Assembly: GCA_900299145.1 (NCBI GenBank) | Contig: OMIN01000125.1 | Coordinates: 1-43,036, forward strand | Direction of reading: 5' to 3' | Source of the DNA: Betaproteobacteria bacterium | Lineage (GTDB): Bacteria; Pseudomonadota; Gammaproteobacteria; Burkholderiales; SG8-41 | DNA: 43,036 bases | Shown here: piece by piece, positions 1 through 7,997 of the stretch | Layout of the letters: every line of letters starts with the position of its first letter | How positions within the stretch are numbered: the first letter of the stretch is position 1 | Program-made: the position numbers and the translations under genes | The notes under the pieces: model-generated | What the model was told of the DNA's origin: nothing | Databases searched by the model: none | What the model saw: only the letters and a program-made list of their open reading frames with translations

Positions 1-2
1 CG

Positions 3-650
3 CCGCTGGCGATTTTGCTGCGCGAATATCCGGTGTTTGTCACGCGGCCCGACTCGCCGATCCGCGATGCGCGCGATCTCGCCGACCGGCTGCGCAAGGA
101 CGCCACGTCGGTGAGTTTTGCCTATGCCACCGCGCGCGGCAATCATAACCACGTGATCATCGGCATGCTGATGAAAGCGGCGGGCGCCGACCCGCGCCGC
201 GCGAGAGCCATTGTCTACAACGCCGGCAGCGAGGCCACTACCGCCGCGCTGGGTGGACACGTGGATGTCGGTGTGGTGGCGCCGGCCAACGTCATTCCGC
301 TGCTCGCCGCCGGCAAGATACGCGTGCTGGGCGTGGCGGCGCCGCAGCGTCAGGGCGGCGCGTTCGCCACCGTGCCCACGTTGCGCGAGCAGGGTGTCAA
401 CGCGATGTATTTCAGTTGGCGCGGCTTCATGGGGCCGAAGGGTTTGACGCCGGCGCAACTCGCGTTCTGGGATCGCAGCTTCGCGCAGCTGGTGAAAGCG
501 CCCGAGTGGAAACAGGATGTCGAGCGCAATGCGTGGTCGGAGGTGTTTATGAACAGCGCGCAGACCGTGCGCCACCTTGAGCACGAGACCGATACTCTGC
601 AAAAATTGCTGACCGAACTGGGCGTGGCGGTGCGCGGCACCTCCACCTAA
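3..650 (+). CDS. Bug/TctC-family periplasmic binding protein, 5' end cut off by window
   Basis: This is the C-terminal part of a tripartite-tricarboxylate-transporter-type solute receptor that binds small molecules, usually carboxylates, in the periplasm. The frame is open to the left edge, so the signal peptide and first lobe lie outside the window. Visible family features are the RPDSPIRDARDL helix, the inter-lobe stretch around GHVDVGVVAPANVIP, the AAGKIRVLGVAAPQR strand-turn and VPTLREQGVN. Its C-terminus (HLEHETDTLQKLLTELGVAV) is more like classical TctC than the other Bug proteins of this window, most of which end in a shorter tail. The amidase gene follows after 29 bp, suggesting co-transcription and a receptor for an amide or its acid product (inference). 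Confidence 0.85.
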   Translation, partial: PLAILLREYPVFVTRPDSPIRDARDLADRLRKDATSVSFAYATARGNHNHVIIGMLMKAAGADPRRARAIVYNAGSEATTAALGGHVDVGVVAPANVIPLLAAGKIRVLGVAAPQRQGGAFATVPTLREQGVNAMYFSWRGFMGPKGLTPAQLAFWDRSFAQLVKAPEWKQDVERNAWSEVFMNSAQTVRHLEHETDTLQKLLTELGVAVRGTST

Positions 651-656
651 AACCTG

Positions 657-673
657 TATAAAACAAATAGTTA
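657..673 (+). repeat. Dispersed AT-rich motif, copy 1 (exact core, G variant)
   Basis: Core AAACAAATAGTTA at 661-673, preceded by TATA and followed by AGAGAA, then the amidase ATG at 680. It fills most of the short gap between the Bug stop and the amidase start. Its 18-bp extension AAACAAATAGTTAAGAGA is identical in copy 8 (30412-30429). Confidence 0.8.
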
Positions 674-679
674 AGAGAA

Positions 680-2317
680 ATGAGCGATTTACATTACCTG
701 ACACTCGCCGAATCCGCGGACCTGGTCCGCACCAAAAAACTTTCTCCGGTGGAACTCACCGATGCGCTGCTCAAACGCATCGAAACCTTCAACCCGCAAT
801 TGTCGGCCTTTATCACCATCACCGGCGATCTTGCGCGTGCACAGGCCAAACAGGCCGAGCAGGAGATCGCGCAAGGCAAATACCGAGGCCCGCTGCACGG
901 CGTGCCATTCGCGCTGAAAGACATTTACAACACGGCGGGCATTCTCACCTCTGGTGGCTCGAAGGTGTGCATCGACAACGTCCCCGCCAGTAACGCCACC
1001 ACCACGCAAAAGTTGCTGGATGCCGGAGCGGTACTGCTCGGCAAACTGCAAACGCATGAGTTCGCCCACGGCGGGCCGTCGTTTGATTTGCCGTGGCCGC
1101 CCGCGCGCAACCCGTGGAACCTCGCGCATTTCACCGGCGGTTCGTCGAGCGGGTCGGGTGCGGCACTTGCGGCGGGTTTGACGGCTGTGGCGCTAGGCTC
1201 TGACACCGGCGGCTCGATTCGCGGCCCGTCGTCGCACTGCGGCACCACCGGGTTGATGCCGACCTACGGGCTGGTGAGCCGTGCTGGCGTGATCCCCAAT
1301 TCGTTCACGTTTGATCACTGCGGCCCGATGGCGCGCACCGCTGAAGACTGCGCGATACTGCTGCAAGTACTCGCGGGTTACGACCCGCAGGATGGCGGCA
1401 GCACCGAACAGGCGATTCCCGATTACCGCGCGGCGCTGAAAAATTTTTCGGTCAAGGGTCTCAAAATCGGCGTGCTGCGCCACTATTGGGAAGAAGACCT
1501 GCCCGCGCACGAAGACCTGCGCGCGGCGATGGAAGAATCCATCGCCACTTTCAAGCGCATGGGCGCACAGGTTGAAGACTGCCGCGCACGGCCCATGATG
1601 GACGGCCTCGACATCAAGGTCATCATCGGTGAGTGTGAAATTTATTCGATCAATCAACACGATCTGCAAGCGCGCCCCGGCGATTTTGGCCGTGATTTTC
1701 TGGGCCGCGCGCTGCCGGCGTGCCTGTTTCAGGCGAGCGACTACGTGCAGGCACTGCGCGAGCACAAGCGTTACATGGCCGACATGCAGCCGCTGCTCGC
1801 AAAATACGACATTCTGCTGACCGCAGGCTTCGGCCCCGCGCCGCGTTTTGAGGATTACCGCGTCACCAATTTCTGGCGCAAGTCGAATGCGTTCACGCCT
1901 TCGAATGCCGCGCGCACGCCCTCCCTTGTGCTGTGCGGCGGCCTGTCGAAAGCGGGTTTACCGCTGGGCCTGCAACTCATCACGCGGCCCTTCAACGATG
2001 CGCAGCTGCTGGCCGCGGGCCACGCCTTTCAGCGTGAAACCGATTGGCACACGCGCCGCCCGCCGCTTGATCCGTCGGCAAAAGCGCCCGTGGTCGATAC
2101 GTCGGTGTTTGAGCCGAAGCCCGACGCCGATGCCGCCACGCGCGCTCTGGCCGAAACCATGGCGCGCCGCGCCGGGCTTAAACTGAACGAGCGGCAAATG
2201 GCGATCCTGCTCGAAAACGCCCCAGCCGCGCTCGACATGGCCAACCGCTTGCGCAAACCGCGCGCGCGGCTGGATGAACCATCGTCGACGTTCCGGTTTG
2301 CGGGAAGTCAAAAATAA
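680..2317 (+). CDS. Amidase-signature family hydrolase
   Basis: A cytoplasmic amidohydrolase of the amidase signature family, which cleaves C-N bonds of amides with a Ser-cisSer-Lys triad. At 545 residues it is of normal to slightly long size. The Lys lies in GVPFALKDIYN (K80), the cis-Ser in FTGGSSSGSG (about S155) and the nucleophile in GSDTGGSIRGPS (S179). The 24-residue spacing between the two serines is the family standard. There is no signal peptide. The ATG at 680 follows a weak purine stretch (AAGAGAA), inside the tail of the dispersed motif. It sits between a Bug receptor gene (29 bp upstream) and a small exported protein that begins at its stop codon, which suggests a transport-plus-hydrolysis unit. 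Substrate unknown; GatA is unlikely because gatB and gatC are absent nearby. Confidence 0.9.
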   Translation: MSDLHYLTLAESADLVRTKKLSPVELTDALLKRIETFNPQLSAFITITGDLARAQAKQAEQEIAQGKYRGPLHGVPFALKDIYNTAGILTSGGSKVCIDNVPASNATTTQKLLDAGAVLLGKLQTHEFAHGGPSFDLPWPPARNPWNLAHFTGGSSSGSGAALAAGLTAVALGSDTGGSIRGPSSHCGTTGLMPTYGLVSRAGVIPNSFTFDHCGPMARTAEDCAILLQVLAGYDPQDGGSTEQAIPDYRAALKNFSVKGLKIGVLRHYWEEDLPAHEDLRAAMEESIATFKRMGAQVEDCRARPMMDGLDIKVIIGECEIYSINQHDLQARPGDFGRDFLGRALPACLFQASDYVQALREHKRYMADMQPLLAKYDILLTAGFGPAPRFEDYRVTNFWRKSNAFTPSNAARTPSLVLCGGLSKAGLPLGLQLITRPFNDAQLLAAGHAFQRETDWHTRRPPLDPSAKAPVVDTSVFEPKPDADAATRALAETMARRAGLKLNERQMAILLENAPAALDMANRLRKPRARLDEPSSTFRFAGSQK

Positions 2318-2320
2318 TTG

Positions 2321-2341
2321 AATAAAAACAAATACTTACAA
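2321..2341 (+). repeat. Dispersed AT-rich motif, copy 2 (exact core, C variant)
   Basis: Core AAACAAATACTTA at 2326-2338 within AATAAAAACAAATACTTAC. It begins 4 bp after the amidase stop and ends next to the ATG at 2342. If translation began at the TTG at 2318, this copy would be read as codons for N-K-N-K-Y-L. Confidence 0.8.
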
Positions 2342-2731
2342 ATGCTTTCCGTCAGAGCATCTCGCGCCGCCGCGCTCGCTGGCGTGCTAATGCTGCCGCT
2401 GGGCGCACCGCCCTGGGCGCAAACGCCCGAGTCAACGCGCCTCGCCATCCTGCGCGACATCAACGCCGACGGCGCGCTGATTGCACTGGCGCTGCACTGC
2501 AAGCACGCGCCCGATGACGTCAATCGCCTTGGCGACAAACTCGAAACGCTGACCCTGGCGCGCGCGAAGGAACAGGCCGTCGCGCTCGACGCCAACACCT
2601 ATCACGAAGCCGCGCGCGACGGCTTCATGCACATGCGCGAAGTGCTGGCCGTGGCAATGCCCGCCGAAGATACCTATCGCACGCAGTGCGCGGAGGTGGC
2701 GGAGCGGGTTGGCAAGGCGATGGCACGCTGA
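2342..2731 (+). CDS. Small exported protein of unknown function
   Basis: I do not recognise a family. The 129-residue product starts with a plausible Sec signal peptide (MLSVRASRAAALAGVLMLPL, likely cleavage near PPWAQ), so it is probably periplasmic. The mature part is mostly helical by composition and has two cysteines, one in ALHCKHAP and one in YRTQCAEV, that could pair in the periplasm. The frame extends upstream to a TTG at 2318. I prefer the ATG at 2342 because the TTG start would place the charged motif-derived residues NKNKYLQ before the signal peptide. Neither start has a good Shine-Dalgarno. The gene abuts the amidase and may be translated by coupling to it. Confidence 0.55.
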   Translation: MLSVRASRAAALAGVLMLPLGAPPWAQTPESTRLAILRDINADGALIALALHCKHAPDDVNRLGDKLETLTLARAKEQAVALDANTYHEAARDGFMHMREVLAVAMPAEDTYRTQCAEVAERVGKAMAR

Positions 2732-2791
2732 GTGCGGGTTAGCCACGCACCGGGATCGCGGTAGTTCTGTCCGCAAGGACGCGCCGCAGTT

Positions 2792-2870
2792 GTAGCCCGT
2801 AAGAAGCGCAGCGTATTACGGGTCAATGACTATCGCTGCCCCGTAATACGCTGCGCTCCTTACGGGCTAC
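2792..2870. repeat. REP-like imperfect inverted repeat
   Basis: Arms 2792-2822 and 2840-2870 are 31 bp each and pair with one mismatch around a 17-bp loop. The outer part of the left arm reads GTAGCCCGTAAG and the centre carries AAGCGCAGCGT. The organisation (GTAG, arm, AGCGNAGCG, reverse arm) is that of the abundant intergenic REP-like hairpins of proteobacteria. It lies at the 3' side of the minus-strand deacetylase gene that ends at 2892, so it could also act as its transcript-end structure. No T-tract follows. Confidence 0.8.
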
Positions 2871-2891
2871 GGGCTTCCCGTGAATAGCCTC

Positions 2892-3893
2892 TCAACACTG
2901 AATCGCCGCCACCGGAAACGGCGCGGGCTTCGATCCGGGCAGGTGTTGAGCAATGCTGGCGTACTGCCGCGCGCGAATTTCTGCCGCGCTGCCACCGGGG
3001 ATCGGATTCAGCTTTTCGATTTCCTCGAGTATCGGCGGCGGGCGGTCATCCACTGGCACGCCGTGCACCAGCGCCCACTTTTCGACCTGATGAATGAACT
3101 CCGGCGACACGCGCGGGGGTATTTCCGCGTTCATCGGGTCGGCCATGGCTTCTGCTAGTGACACAAATTGCACGCCGGCGGCTTCGAATTGATCGAGGAT
3201 TTCGTCGAGGCAATCACCGCCCAGCGGCGTGCCGTGAATCAGCCAGATATGCACCGGATCGCGCCCGTACACCGCGCGCGCGTTGGCCGCGTGCAGGCGC
3301 ATTTCGTGCATGGCGGTTTCAACGAAGGCACGGCGCAGATATTGGATGCCTTCACGGTCGTCTTTTTCCAGCGTGCGCCAGTACGCCGCCTGAAACCGTG
3401 AATCACGAAAGCCCACGCTCACCGGTACCGGCGTGTAGCCGTGCTTCGCCAGATACGCGCCGACGGCGGCCTGTTTATCGGCGGTGTCGCCCCACATATC
3501 GTTGCAGTAACGGAAATAGCGCTTGGGCGCACGTGCCGCCCAGCGCGCAATGATTTCCTCGGTGCGCTCGATGTCGCCGATGTAGGTTTGCGCATCCACC
3601 CAGTTGATGCTGGCGTGGTGATGCGTGTGATTGGCGACATGATGTCCGGCATCGCACCAGTGATCGAACACGCGCAACAGCTCCGGGTCGTCCTCGGCGG
3701 GCGCGGTGTTGGAAAAGGCAAAGGTGTCAGTGGCACGATGGCGTGCCAGCGCCTGCGTCATCGCGCGCGTGATACCGAGCGAAGTGTAGTTCTTCGGCAC
3801 CGGCACGCCGCGCCACAGCAGCATGTCGTCCATGGTGATGGCGAGTTTGACCGGGCCGAGGGGGGAGATAGGGTGGGTTGTTTGGGTGGTCAA
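2892..3893 (-). CDS. Polysaccharide deacetylase (CE4/NodB) family protein
   Basis: A metal-dependent deacetylase/amidohydrolase-fold protein of 333 residues without a signal peptide, so probably cytoplasmic and acting on a small substrate, not the wall. Motif 1 is LAITMDDM (D22/D23). Motif 2 is NHTHHHAS, giving the HTxxH metal pair H89/H93. Motif 3 is around YFRYCNDMWGD, and a late LIHGTPLGGD resembles motif 5. The start is a TTG at 3893 with an AGGA Shine-Dalgarno about 8 nt upstream on the minus strand; the next ATG would remove the strand carrying the catalytic Asp. It stands alone, flanked at 2792-2870 and 3941-4015 by two different REP-like hairpins. PuuE-like allantoinase or another NodB-domain hydrolase is possible. 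Confidence 0.8.
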   Translation of the reverse strand: MTTQTTHPISPLGPVKLAITMDDMLLWRGVPVPKNYTSLGITRAMTQALARHRATDTFAFSNTAPAEDDPELLRVFDHWCDAGHHVANHTHHHASINWVDAQTYIGDIERTEEIIARWAARAPKRYFRYCNDMWGDTADKQAAVGAYLAKHGYTPVPVSVGFRDSRFQAAYWRTLEKDDREGIQYLRRAFVETAMHEMRLHAANARAVYGRDPVHIWLIHGTPLGGDCLDEILDQFEAAGVQFVSLAEAMADPMNAEIPPRVSPEFIHQVEKWALVHGVPVDDRPPPILEEIEKLNPIPGGSAAEIRARQYASIAQHLPGSKPAPFPVAAIQC

Positions 3894-3940
3894 GGTGAAA
3901 TCCTGCGATGGGTTGGCGTAATCGAAAGGACTCCAATTTT

Positions 3941-4015
3941 CGTAGGGTGGGCAAAGCGTAGCGTGCCCACCGTCTGTGGCTTCCGCGTGGGCACAAGCAA
4001 CGCGCCCACCCTACG
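3941..4015. repeat. REP-like imperfect inverted repeat (GTAGGGTGGGC type)
   Basis: The left half, 3941-3970, starts CGTAGGGTGGGCAAAGCGT and the right half, 3987-4015, ends in its complement (GCCCACCCTACG). The outer 12 bp match perfectly and an inner GTGCCCAC/GTGGGCAC block also pairs. The centre AAAGCGTAGCGT resembles that of the 2792-2870 element, so both belong to the same structural type but have different arms. It lies between the deacetylase start and the end of the DUF4019-like gene. Confidence 0.75.
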
Positions 4016-4030
4016 CCTGCTTGTGCAAGT

Positions 4031-4501
4031 TCATGGCTGACGCGGGCCAATACTGTGGTGGTGCACTCTCCATGCGCCGCCGTCATCGACCACAATCACC
4101 CCTTGCAACACAGTACGATTGGCGAAGGTCGTCCGATAAGTAAATACCTGAAAATCGCCTGTCATCCCGCTCGGGAGTACTGTTGTCGACCGCACACTTT
4201 CAACAATCCGGTTCACGGGAGCGCCCAATGGGCGCATCTGAAATCCCATCAGATCTACAAACGTTTTCGAATCGTACATCGACTTGGTGGCCTTTGAGCT
4301 GCTGCTCCATGCCCGCGAAAAATCTCCTCGGTCTATCAGATCCAGCCATTCACGCGCCGCCATTTCCGCCCCTCTGCGGTCAGGTGGAGGCCATTGCTGT
4401 GTGCGCGGCTTCAACCACCAAATAACCGCACCGGCCAGCACGCATGCAGCGCCCAGTACCCACAAAATCATATTGCGTCGCTTATTCAAATCGAGGGGCA
4501 T
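4031..4501 (-). CDS. DUF4019-like membrane-anchored protein
   Basis: A 156-residue protein with one N-terminal membrane helix (about residues 10-31, NMILWVLGAACVLAGAVIWW) and a soluble, probably periplasmic domain. The domain opens with AAREWLDLIDRGDFSRAW and ends TVLQGVIVVDDGGAWRV. The AAxxWLxLxDxGDxxxxW opening is characteristic of the DUF4019 family (recalled, not searched), whose function is unknown. It starts at the ATG at 4501 without a convincing Shine-Dalgarno. It is co-oriented with the deacetylase, but a REP-like element separates them, so co-transcription is uncertain. Confidence 0.65.
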   Translation of the reverse strand: MPLDLNKRRNMILWVLGAACVLAGAVIWWLKPRTQQWPPPDRRGAEMAAREWLDLIDRGDFSRAWSSSSKATKSMYDSKTFVDLMGFQMRPLGAPVNRIVESVRSTTVLPSGMTGDFQVFTYRTTFANRTVLQGVIVVDDGGAWRVHHHSIGPRQP

Positions 4502-4569
4502 GACACTTTGTAGATACTGGCATTGGTAAACTGCATGATACCCCTCACCACTTAAGATTAAACGCTCCT

Positions 4570-6219
4570 TTACGTCGCCGTCTTGGTAAACCGAACAGTA
4601 ACCGCCCGCGCAGCGTCATCCGTAACCACATTCACCAGCGCCGGTTTGCCATTTTTAATGGCTTCCTTAGCGCGTTCTAAAGCTGGACGAATATCTTCCG
4701 GCTTGGTGACATGCTCACCATGACAACCTAAAGACTGCGCGAACTGGTCAAAGCGTGTGTAGCCGAGGTTGCGGCCCGGTTTTTCGCCTTTGGGGTCGGC
4801 CGTCCAGCCGCCGTTGAGACTGATGACGACGATGATGGGCAGCTTGTGGCGTGCTGCCGTGTCCAGCTCCATGCAGTTCAGGCCAAACGAGCCGTCGCCG
4901 TGCAGCACGACCACTTGTTTGTCCGGGAATGCAGTTTTGGCGCCGACGCCGAAGGGCATGCCCACGCCCATGGTGCCGAAGGTGCCGGAGTTAATGCGGT
5001 GGCGCGGCAGAAAAGTCGGGATGGACTGGCGGCCGAAGTTAAGAATTTCCTGTCCGTCAACCACCAGGATACCGTCACGGTCGATGAATTCCTTGATTTC
5101 CTTGCACAGGCGCAGCGGGTGGATGGGCGTGTTGCTGGTCGCCATGGCCTTTTCGGATTCCGGCGCTTTGAGATTTTCGATCTCCGAAAGCCGCCCGCGC
5201 CAACCGGCATAAAGCGCGGGTTTGAGGCGCGTGGCGCCCAGATCGAGCATTTGCCGCAGCACCATTTTGGCGTCGCCAAGGATGGCCACGTCCGCGCGTG
5301 GCGTGTTGCTGATTTCACCCGAATCGACATCGATGCGGATGATCTTGGCGTTGGCGGAAATGCGTGGCGGCTTGATGTGGCCGAACACGTAATTGAGACG
5401 TGTGCCGACGATGACCACGCAATCGGTTTCTTTCATTGCCGAGGAGCGCGCATTGAGGAAGGCCTGCGGATGGTCTTCTTCGAGCACGCCGCGGCCTTGC
5501 GGCGTGGTGTAGATGGGGATGCCCTTGCTCACGACTAACTCGCGCAGCTCGGCTTCCGCGCCCGACCACAGCACGCCGCTGCCGGAGAGGATCACCGGCT
5601 TTTGCGCCTTTTCCAATAGTTTCAATGCTTCTTCGATCAACGCCGGGTCGCCCTGCGGGCGCGCGCGCACGAGGGTTTTGTTGAAGTCGGGCCATACCAC
5701 TGTCGAGTCATCAATGGTGTTGTTGATGACGTCGGACGGCAGGTCAAGGTACACCGGGCCGGGCTTGCCGCTGATCGAGGCGCGGAAAGCCATGTCGATC
5801 AACTCGGGAATGCGCCGCGTTTCGTAAATGCGATTGGCCCATTTAGTGACGGGCTTCATGATGGCAAGCTGGTCGATCTCCTGAAACGCGCCGTTGTGAT
5901 ACTCGCCAATGGGGCTGGAGCCGCCAAAGGCCACCACAGGCACGCCGTCGATCAGCGCATTGGCAAGGCCGGTGGTGAGGTTGATCGCGCCCGGGCCGGA
6001 CGCGCCCAGGCACACACCGGGGAAATTTTTTGCGCGTGCATACGCCTGCGCCGCAAACGCCGCTGCCTGCTCGTGGCGCACGTCGATGGGCCGCACGCCA
6101 CGCTTGATGGCGGCGAGCAACGTATCGTTGATCGGCCCGCCCATGATGAAAAACATGTCCTTGACGCCGATGCGTTTGAGGGATTCGCCGACGAGATCGT
6201 TACCGGTGATGTTTGCCAT
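4570..6219 (-). CDS. Thiamine-diphosphate-dependent enzyme, acetolactate synthase / 2-hydroxyacyl-CoA lyase-like
   Basis: A 549-residue three-domain enzyme (Pyr, central, PP) that makes or breaks C-C bonds next to a carbonyl using thiamine diphosphate. The N-terminal catalytic Glu is in VRHEQAAAFAAQ (E50), and FLGASGPGAINLTTGLANA-type residues line the Pyr domain. The Mg-ThDP motif is LHGDGSFGLN through VVISLNGGW. The gene lies downstream of a CaiB/BaiF CoA-transferase on the same strand (214-bp gap), the arrangement expected for an acyl-CoA lyase or oxalyl-CoA decarboxylase. The region after GDG does not look like Oxalobacter Oxc, so 2-hydroxyacyl-CoA lyase-like is my preferred reading. Biosynthetic IlvB is less likely because no ilvN/ilvC follows. 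The ATG at 6219 has GGAAA upstream. Confidence 0.75.
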   Translation of the reverse strand: MANITGNDLVGESLKRIGVKDMFFIMGGPINDTLLAAIKRGVRPIDVRHEQAAAFAAQAYARAKNFPGVCLGASGPGAINLTTGLANALIDGVPVVAFGGSSPIGEYHNGAFQEIDQLAIMKPVTKWANRIYETRRIPELIDMAFRASISGKPGPVYLDLPSDVINNTIDDSTVVWPDFNKTLVRARPQGDPALIEEALKLLEKAQKPVILSGSGVLWSGAEAELRELVVSKGIPIYTTPQGRGVLEEDHPQAFLNARSSAMKETDCVVIVGTRLNYVFGHIKPPRISANAKIIRIDVDSGEISNTPRADVAILGDAKMVLRQMLDLGATRLKPALYAGWRGRLSEIENLKAPESEKAMATSNTPIHPLRLCKEIKEFIDRDGILVVDGQEILNFGRQSIPTFLPRHRINSGTFGTMGVGMPFGVGAKTAFPDKQVVVLHGDGSFGLNCMELDTAARHKLPIIVVISLNGGWTADPKGEKPGRNLGYTRFDQFAQSLGCHGEHVTKPEDIRPALERAKEAIKNGKPALVNVVTDDAARAVTVRFTKTAT

Positions 6220-6230
6220 TTTAAATTTCC

Positions 6231-6249
6231 TATTAAAAACAAATAGTTA
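6231..6249 (+). repeat. Dispersed AT-rich motif, copy 3 (exact core, G variant)
   Basis: Core AAACAAATAGTTA at 6237-6249 in TATTAAAAACAAATAGTTA, followed by TGATAG as in copy 4. It lies 18-30 bp upstream of the minus-strand ThDP-enzyme start but on the opposite strand, so it is inverted relative to that gene and would not be read as a leader in this orientation. Confidence 0.8.
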
Positions 6250-6279
6250 TGATAGTTTTACGATGCTGATCCACCAGCT

Positions 6280-6391
6280 CGTCATGCCAGCGAAAGCTGG
6301 CATCCAGTGCGTAAACCGCGGCGCGTAGCATCGCGTTCTTGCGACTGCGGCAAGGACTACAAACCGGGTTCCAGCTTCCGCTGGAACGACG
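6280..6391. repeat. Dispersed element with palindromic inverted ends
   Basis: The left unit 6280-6306 (CGTCATGCCAGCGAAAGCTGG) and right unit 6368-6391 (complement beginning CGTCGTTCCAGCGGAAGCTGG) are near-identical and face each other around a roughly 60-bp centre. Each unit is itself a small palindrome (CCAGC...GCTGG). This resembles the CGTCATTCCxGCGAAxGC intergenic repeats of many proteobacteria; a relative starts at 11326. It sits in the gap between the CoA-transferase and the ThDP enzyme. Confidence 0.65.
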
Positions 6392-6433
6392 GTGTTGGTA
6401 TGCGGCGTGCTCCGTGCTTAATACGATTTACGA

Positions 6434-7672
6434 TTACTTCTTCTTCAAAATCACCGGCGTTTCCTTCACATACTCGGCGATTTCATCCTTGCTCATTTTG
6501 CACCACTCGGCAAGCACCTGCTCGGTGTGTTCGCCCAACAGCGGACCGCACGTCACCGGCACCTTGCTTTCGGACATGTGCACCGGCCAGCCCGGCACCA
6601 CGACTTCGCCGCGCTTGGGGTGGTTGACGGTGGCGAACATGCCGCGCTTTCTGAGATGCGGGTCGCTCGACAACTCGGCCGTGTCCAGCACCGCGCCCGC
6701 CGGCACACCGGCGTTTTGTAGTTTCTCCATGGCTTCGATCTTGGTCTGGCCCTTGCACCAGTTGGCGATCAGTGCATCTACTTCGGTGGAGTTTTGCACG
6801 CGCGCCGCGGGTGAAGAAAAACGCGGGTCTTCCTTCAGATCATCACGGCCGATCACCGACAAGAGGCGCAGCCAGTGCCAGTTGCCCGCGCGCGAGGTGT
6901 AGACCATTACGTAATCGTTTTCGCCGAACGGTTTGCAGTGGTAAATCTCCGAGGGCGATGCCGCGCCGATGGAACTTTGATTGCCGGTGCGCGTCACGGG
7001 CTTGCCGAACATCAGCTGCCCCGCAAAGCAGATGCGGTTGAAGTTGATCACGGCGTCCTGCATCGATACTTCGACGCGCTGGCCCTTGTTGGTGAACTGG
7101 CGCTGATAGAGTGCCGCAAGGATGCCCACCAGACAATGGATGCCAGCACCGGTGTCGCCCACGTGCGGGCCGGGGCGCAGCGGCTTGCCGCCGGCTTCAC
7201 CGGTGATGGCAAACGCGCCGCCCACCGCCTGCGCGATCATGTCAAAGGAGAGGTAATTCGCGTACGGGCCATCCGGGTTGAAGCCCTTGATCTGCGCCAT
7301 GATGAGGCGCGGGTTGATCTTGCTCACCACGTCCCAGCCGAAGCCGAGCTTTTCGATGCGGCCCGGCGACATGTTTTCAATCAGCACGTCGGCCTCTTTC
7401 ACCATCTTGAGGATGGTGTTGCGGCCACGCTCGGATTTCAGATCGCACACCATGCCGCGCTTGTTCGAGTTCATCATGATGAAGTAGAACGAATCGACAT
7501 CGCCGCTGTTGGTGGAGGCAAAGCGGCCGTTCTCGCCGGTTTGCTGCTCGACCTTCACCACGTCCGCGCCGAGCCAGCCCAGCGCCTGCGTGCACGAGGT
7601 GCCCGCTTCGTATTGCGTGAGGTCGAGAATTTTTACGCCCGCGAGGGCGGTCGAGCCAGGGGTATTGTTCAT
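6434..7672 (-). CDS. CaiB/BaiF (class III) CoA-transferase
   Basis: A 412-residue cytoplasmic enzyme that moves CoA between an acyl-CoA donor and a carboxylate through an aspartyl-CoA mixed anhydride. The N-terminal GVKILDLTQYEAGTSCTQALG followed by ADVVKVEQ is the family signature. The catalytic Asp is in GPHVGDTGAGIHC (D173, equivalent to Asp169 of formyl-CoA transferase). LRKRGMF and GPLLGEHTEQVL near the end are also typical. The ATG at 7672 follows AAAGGAA on the minus strand. It lies upstream of the ThDP enzyme on the same strand, which suggests it activates the acid that the lyase or decarboxylase then uses. Formyl-CoA:oxalate transferase is one possibility, but the donor and acceptor cannot be assigned. 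Confidence 0.88.
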   Translation of the reverse strand: MNNTPGSTALAGVKILDLTQYEAGTSCTQALGWLGADVVKVEQQTGENGRFASTNSGDVDSFYFIMMNSNKRGMVCDLKSERGRNTILKMVKEADVLIENMSPGRIEKLGFGWDVVSKINPRLIMAQIKGFNPDGPYANYLSFDMIAQAVGGAFAITGEAGGKPLRPGPHVGDTGAGIHCLVGILAALYQRQFTNKGQRVEVSMQDAVINFNRICFAGQLMFGKPVTRTGNQSSIGAASPSEIYHCKPFGENDYVMVYTSRAGNWHWLRLLSVIGRDDLKEDPRFSSPAARVQNSTEVDALIANWCKGQTKIEAMEKLQNAGVPAGAVLDTAELSSDPHLRKRGMFATVNHPKRGEVVVPGWPVHMSESKVPVTCGPLLGEHTEQVLAEWCKMSKDEIAEYVKETPVILKKK

Positions 7673-7997
7673 GCGATTCCTTTCGGTCGAAAAATCAAAT
7701 CAGCTGCGGACAGGCCACTCGCATGGCACTGCCCGCACTAAGAAATTAAAACGGCGAAATGGCTATGGTTGAAGCAACAACAGGACGACGTGACGGTGAC
7801 GGTGAAGACCCTTTGCACAGCAACGGTGCGGGGCACCGGGGCTTCTGTTTCAATTCTTAATTCACTACCGCCCCTCATTCGAGTTTCATGATACTGCCAG
7901 ACGACTGGCGTGACAATGCGCGCGAGCCGCCAGCAAAATGACCTGGCCGAGTCGCAGTTTAAAATAGTATGCACACACGGCTTATCGGGATCTGACC
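7673..7997. other. Intergenic region between divergent genes
   Basis: A 325-bp divergent region separating the CoA-transferase start from a Bug gene start. It should contain promoters in both directions. I see a short GTGACG tandem (near 7790-7803) and an AT-rich stretch with TTTAAAATAGTATG at about 7959-7972 that could hold a -10 element for the Bug gene. There is no convincing -35, operator dyad or small ORF. Confidence 0.4.

Noticed and set aside
657-673. The AAACAAATASTTA motif as a known DNA uptake sequence
   Set aside because: It does not match the Neisseria (GCCGTCTGAA) or Pasteurellaceae (AAGTGCGGT) signals, and its AT-rich sequence in a GC-rich genome is unlike them, so no known identity is claimed.
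4570-6219. Oxalyl-CoA decarboxylase (oxc) as a firm name
   Set aside because: The neighbouring CoA-transferase is suggestive, but the sequence after the GDG motif and the C-terminus do not resemble Oxc as I recall it, so only the superfamily is claimed.
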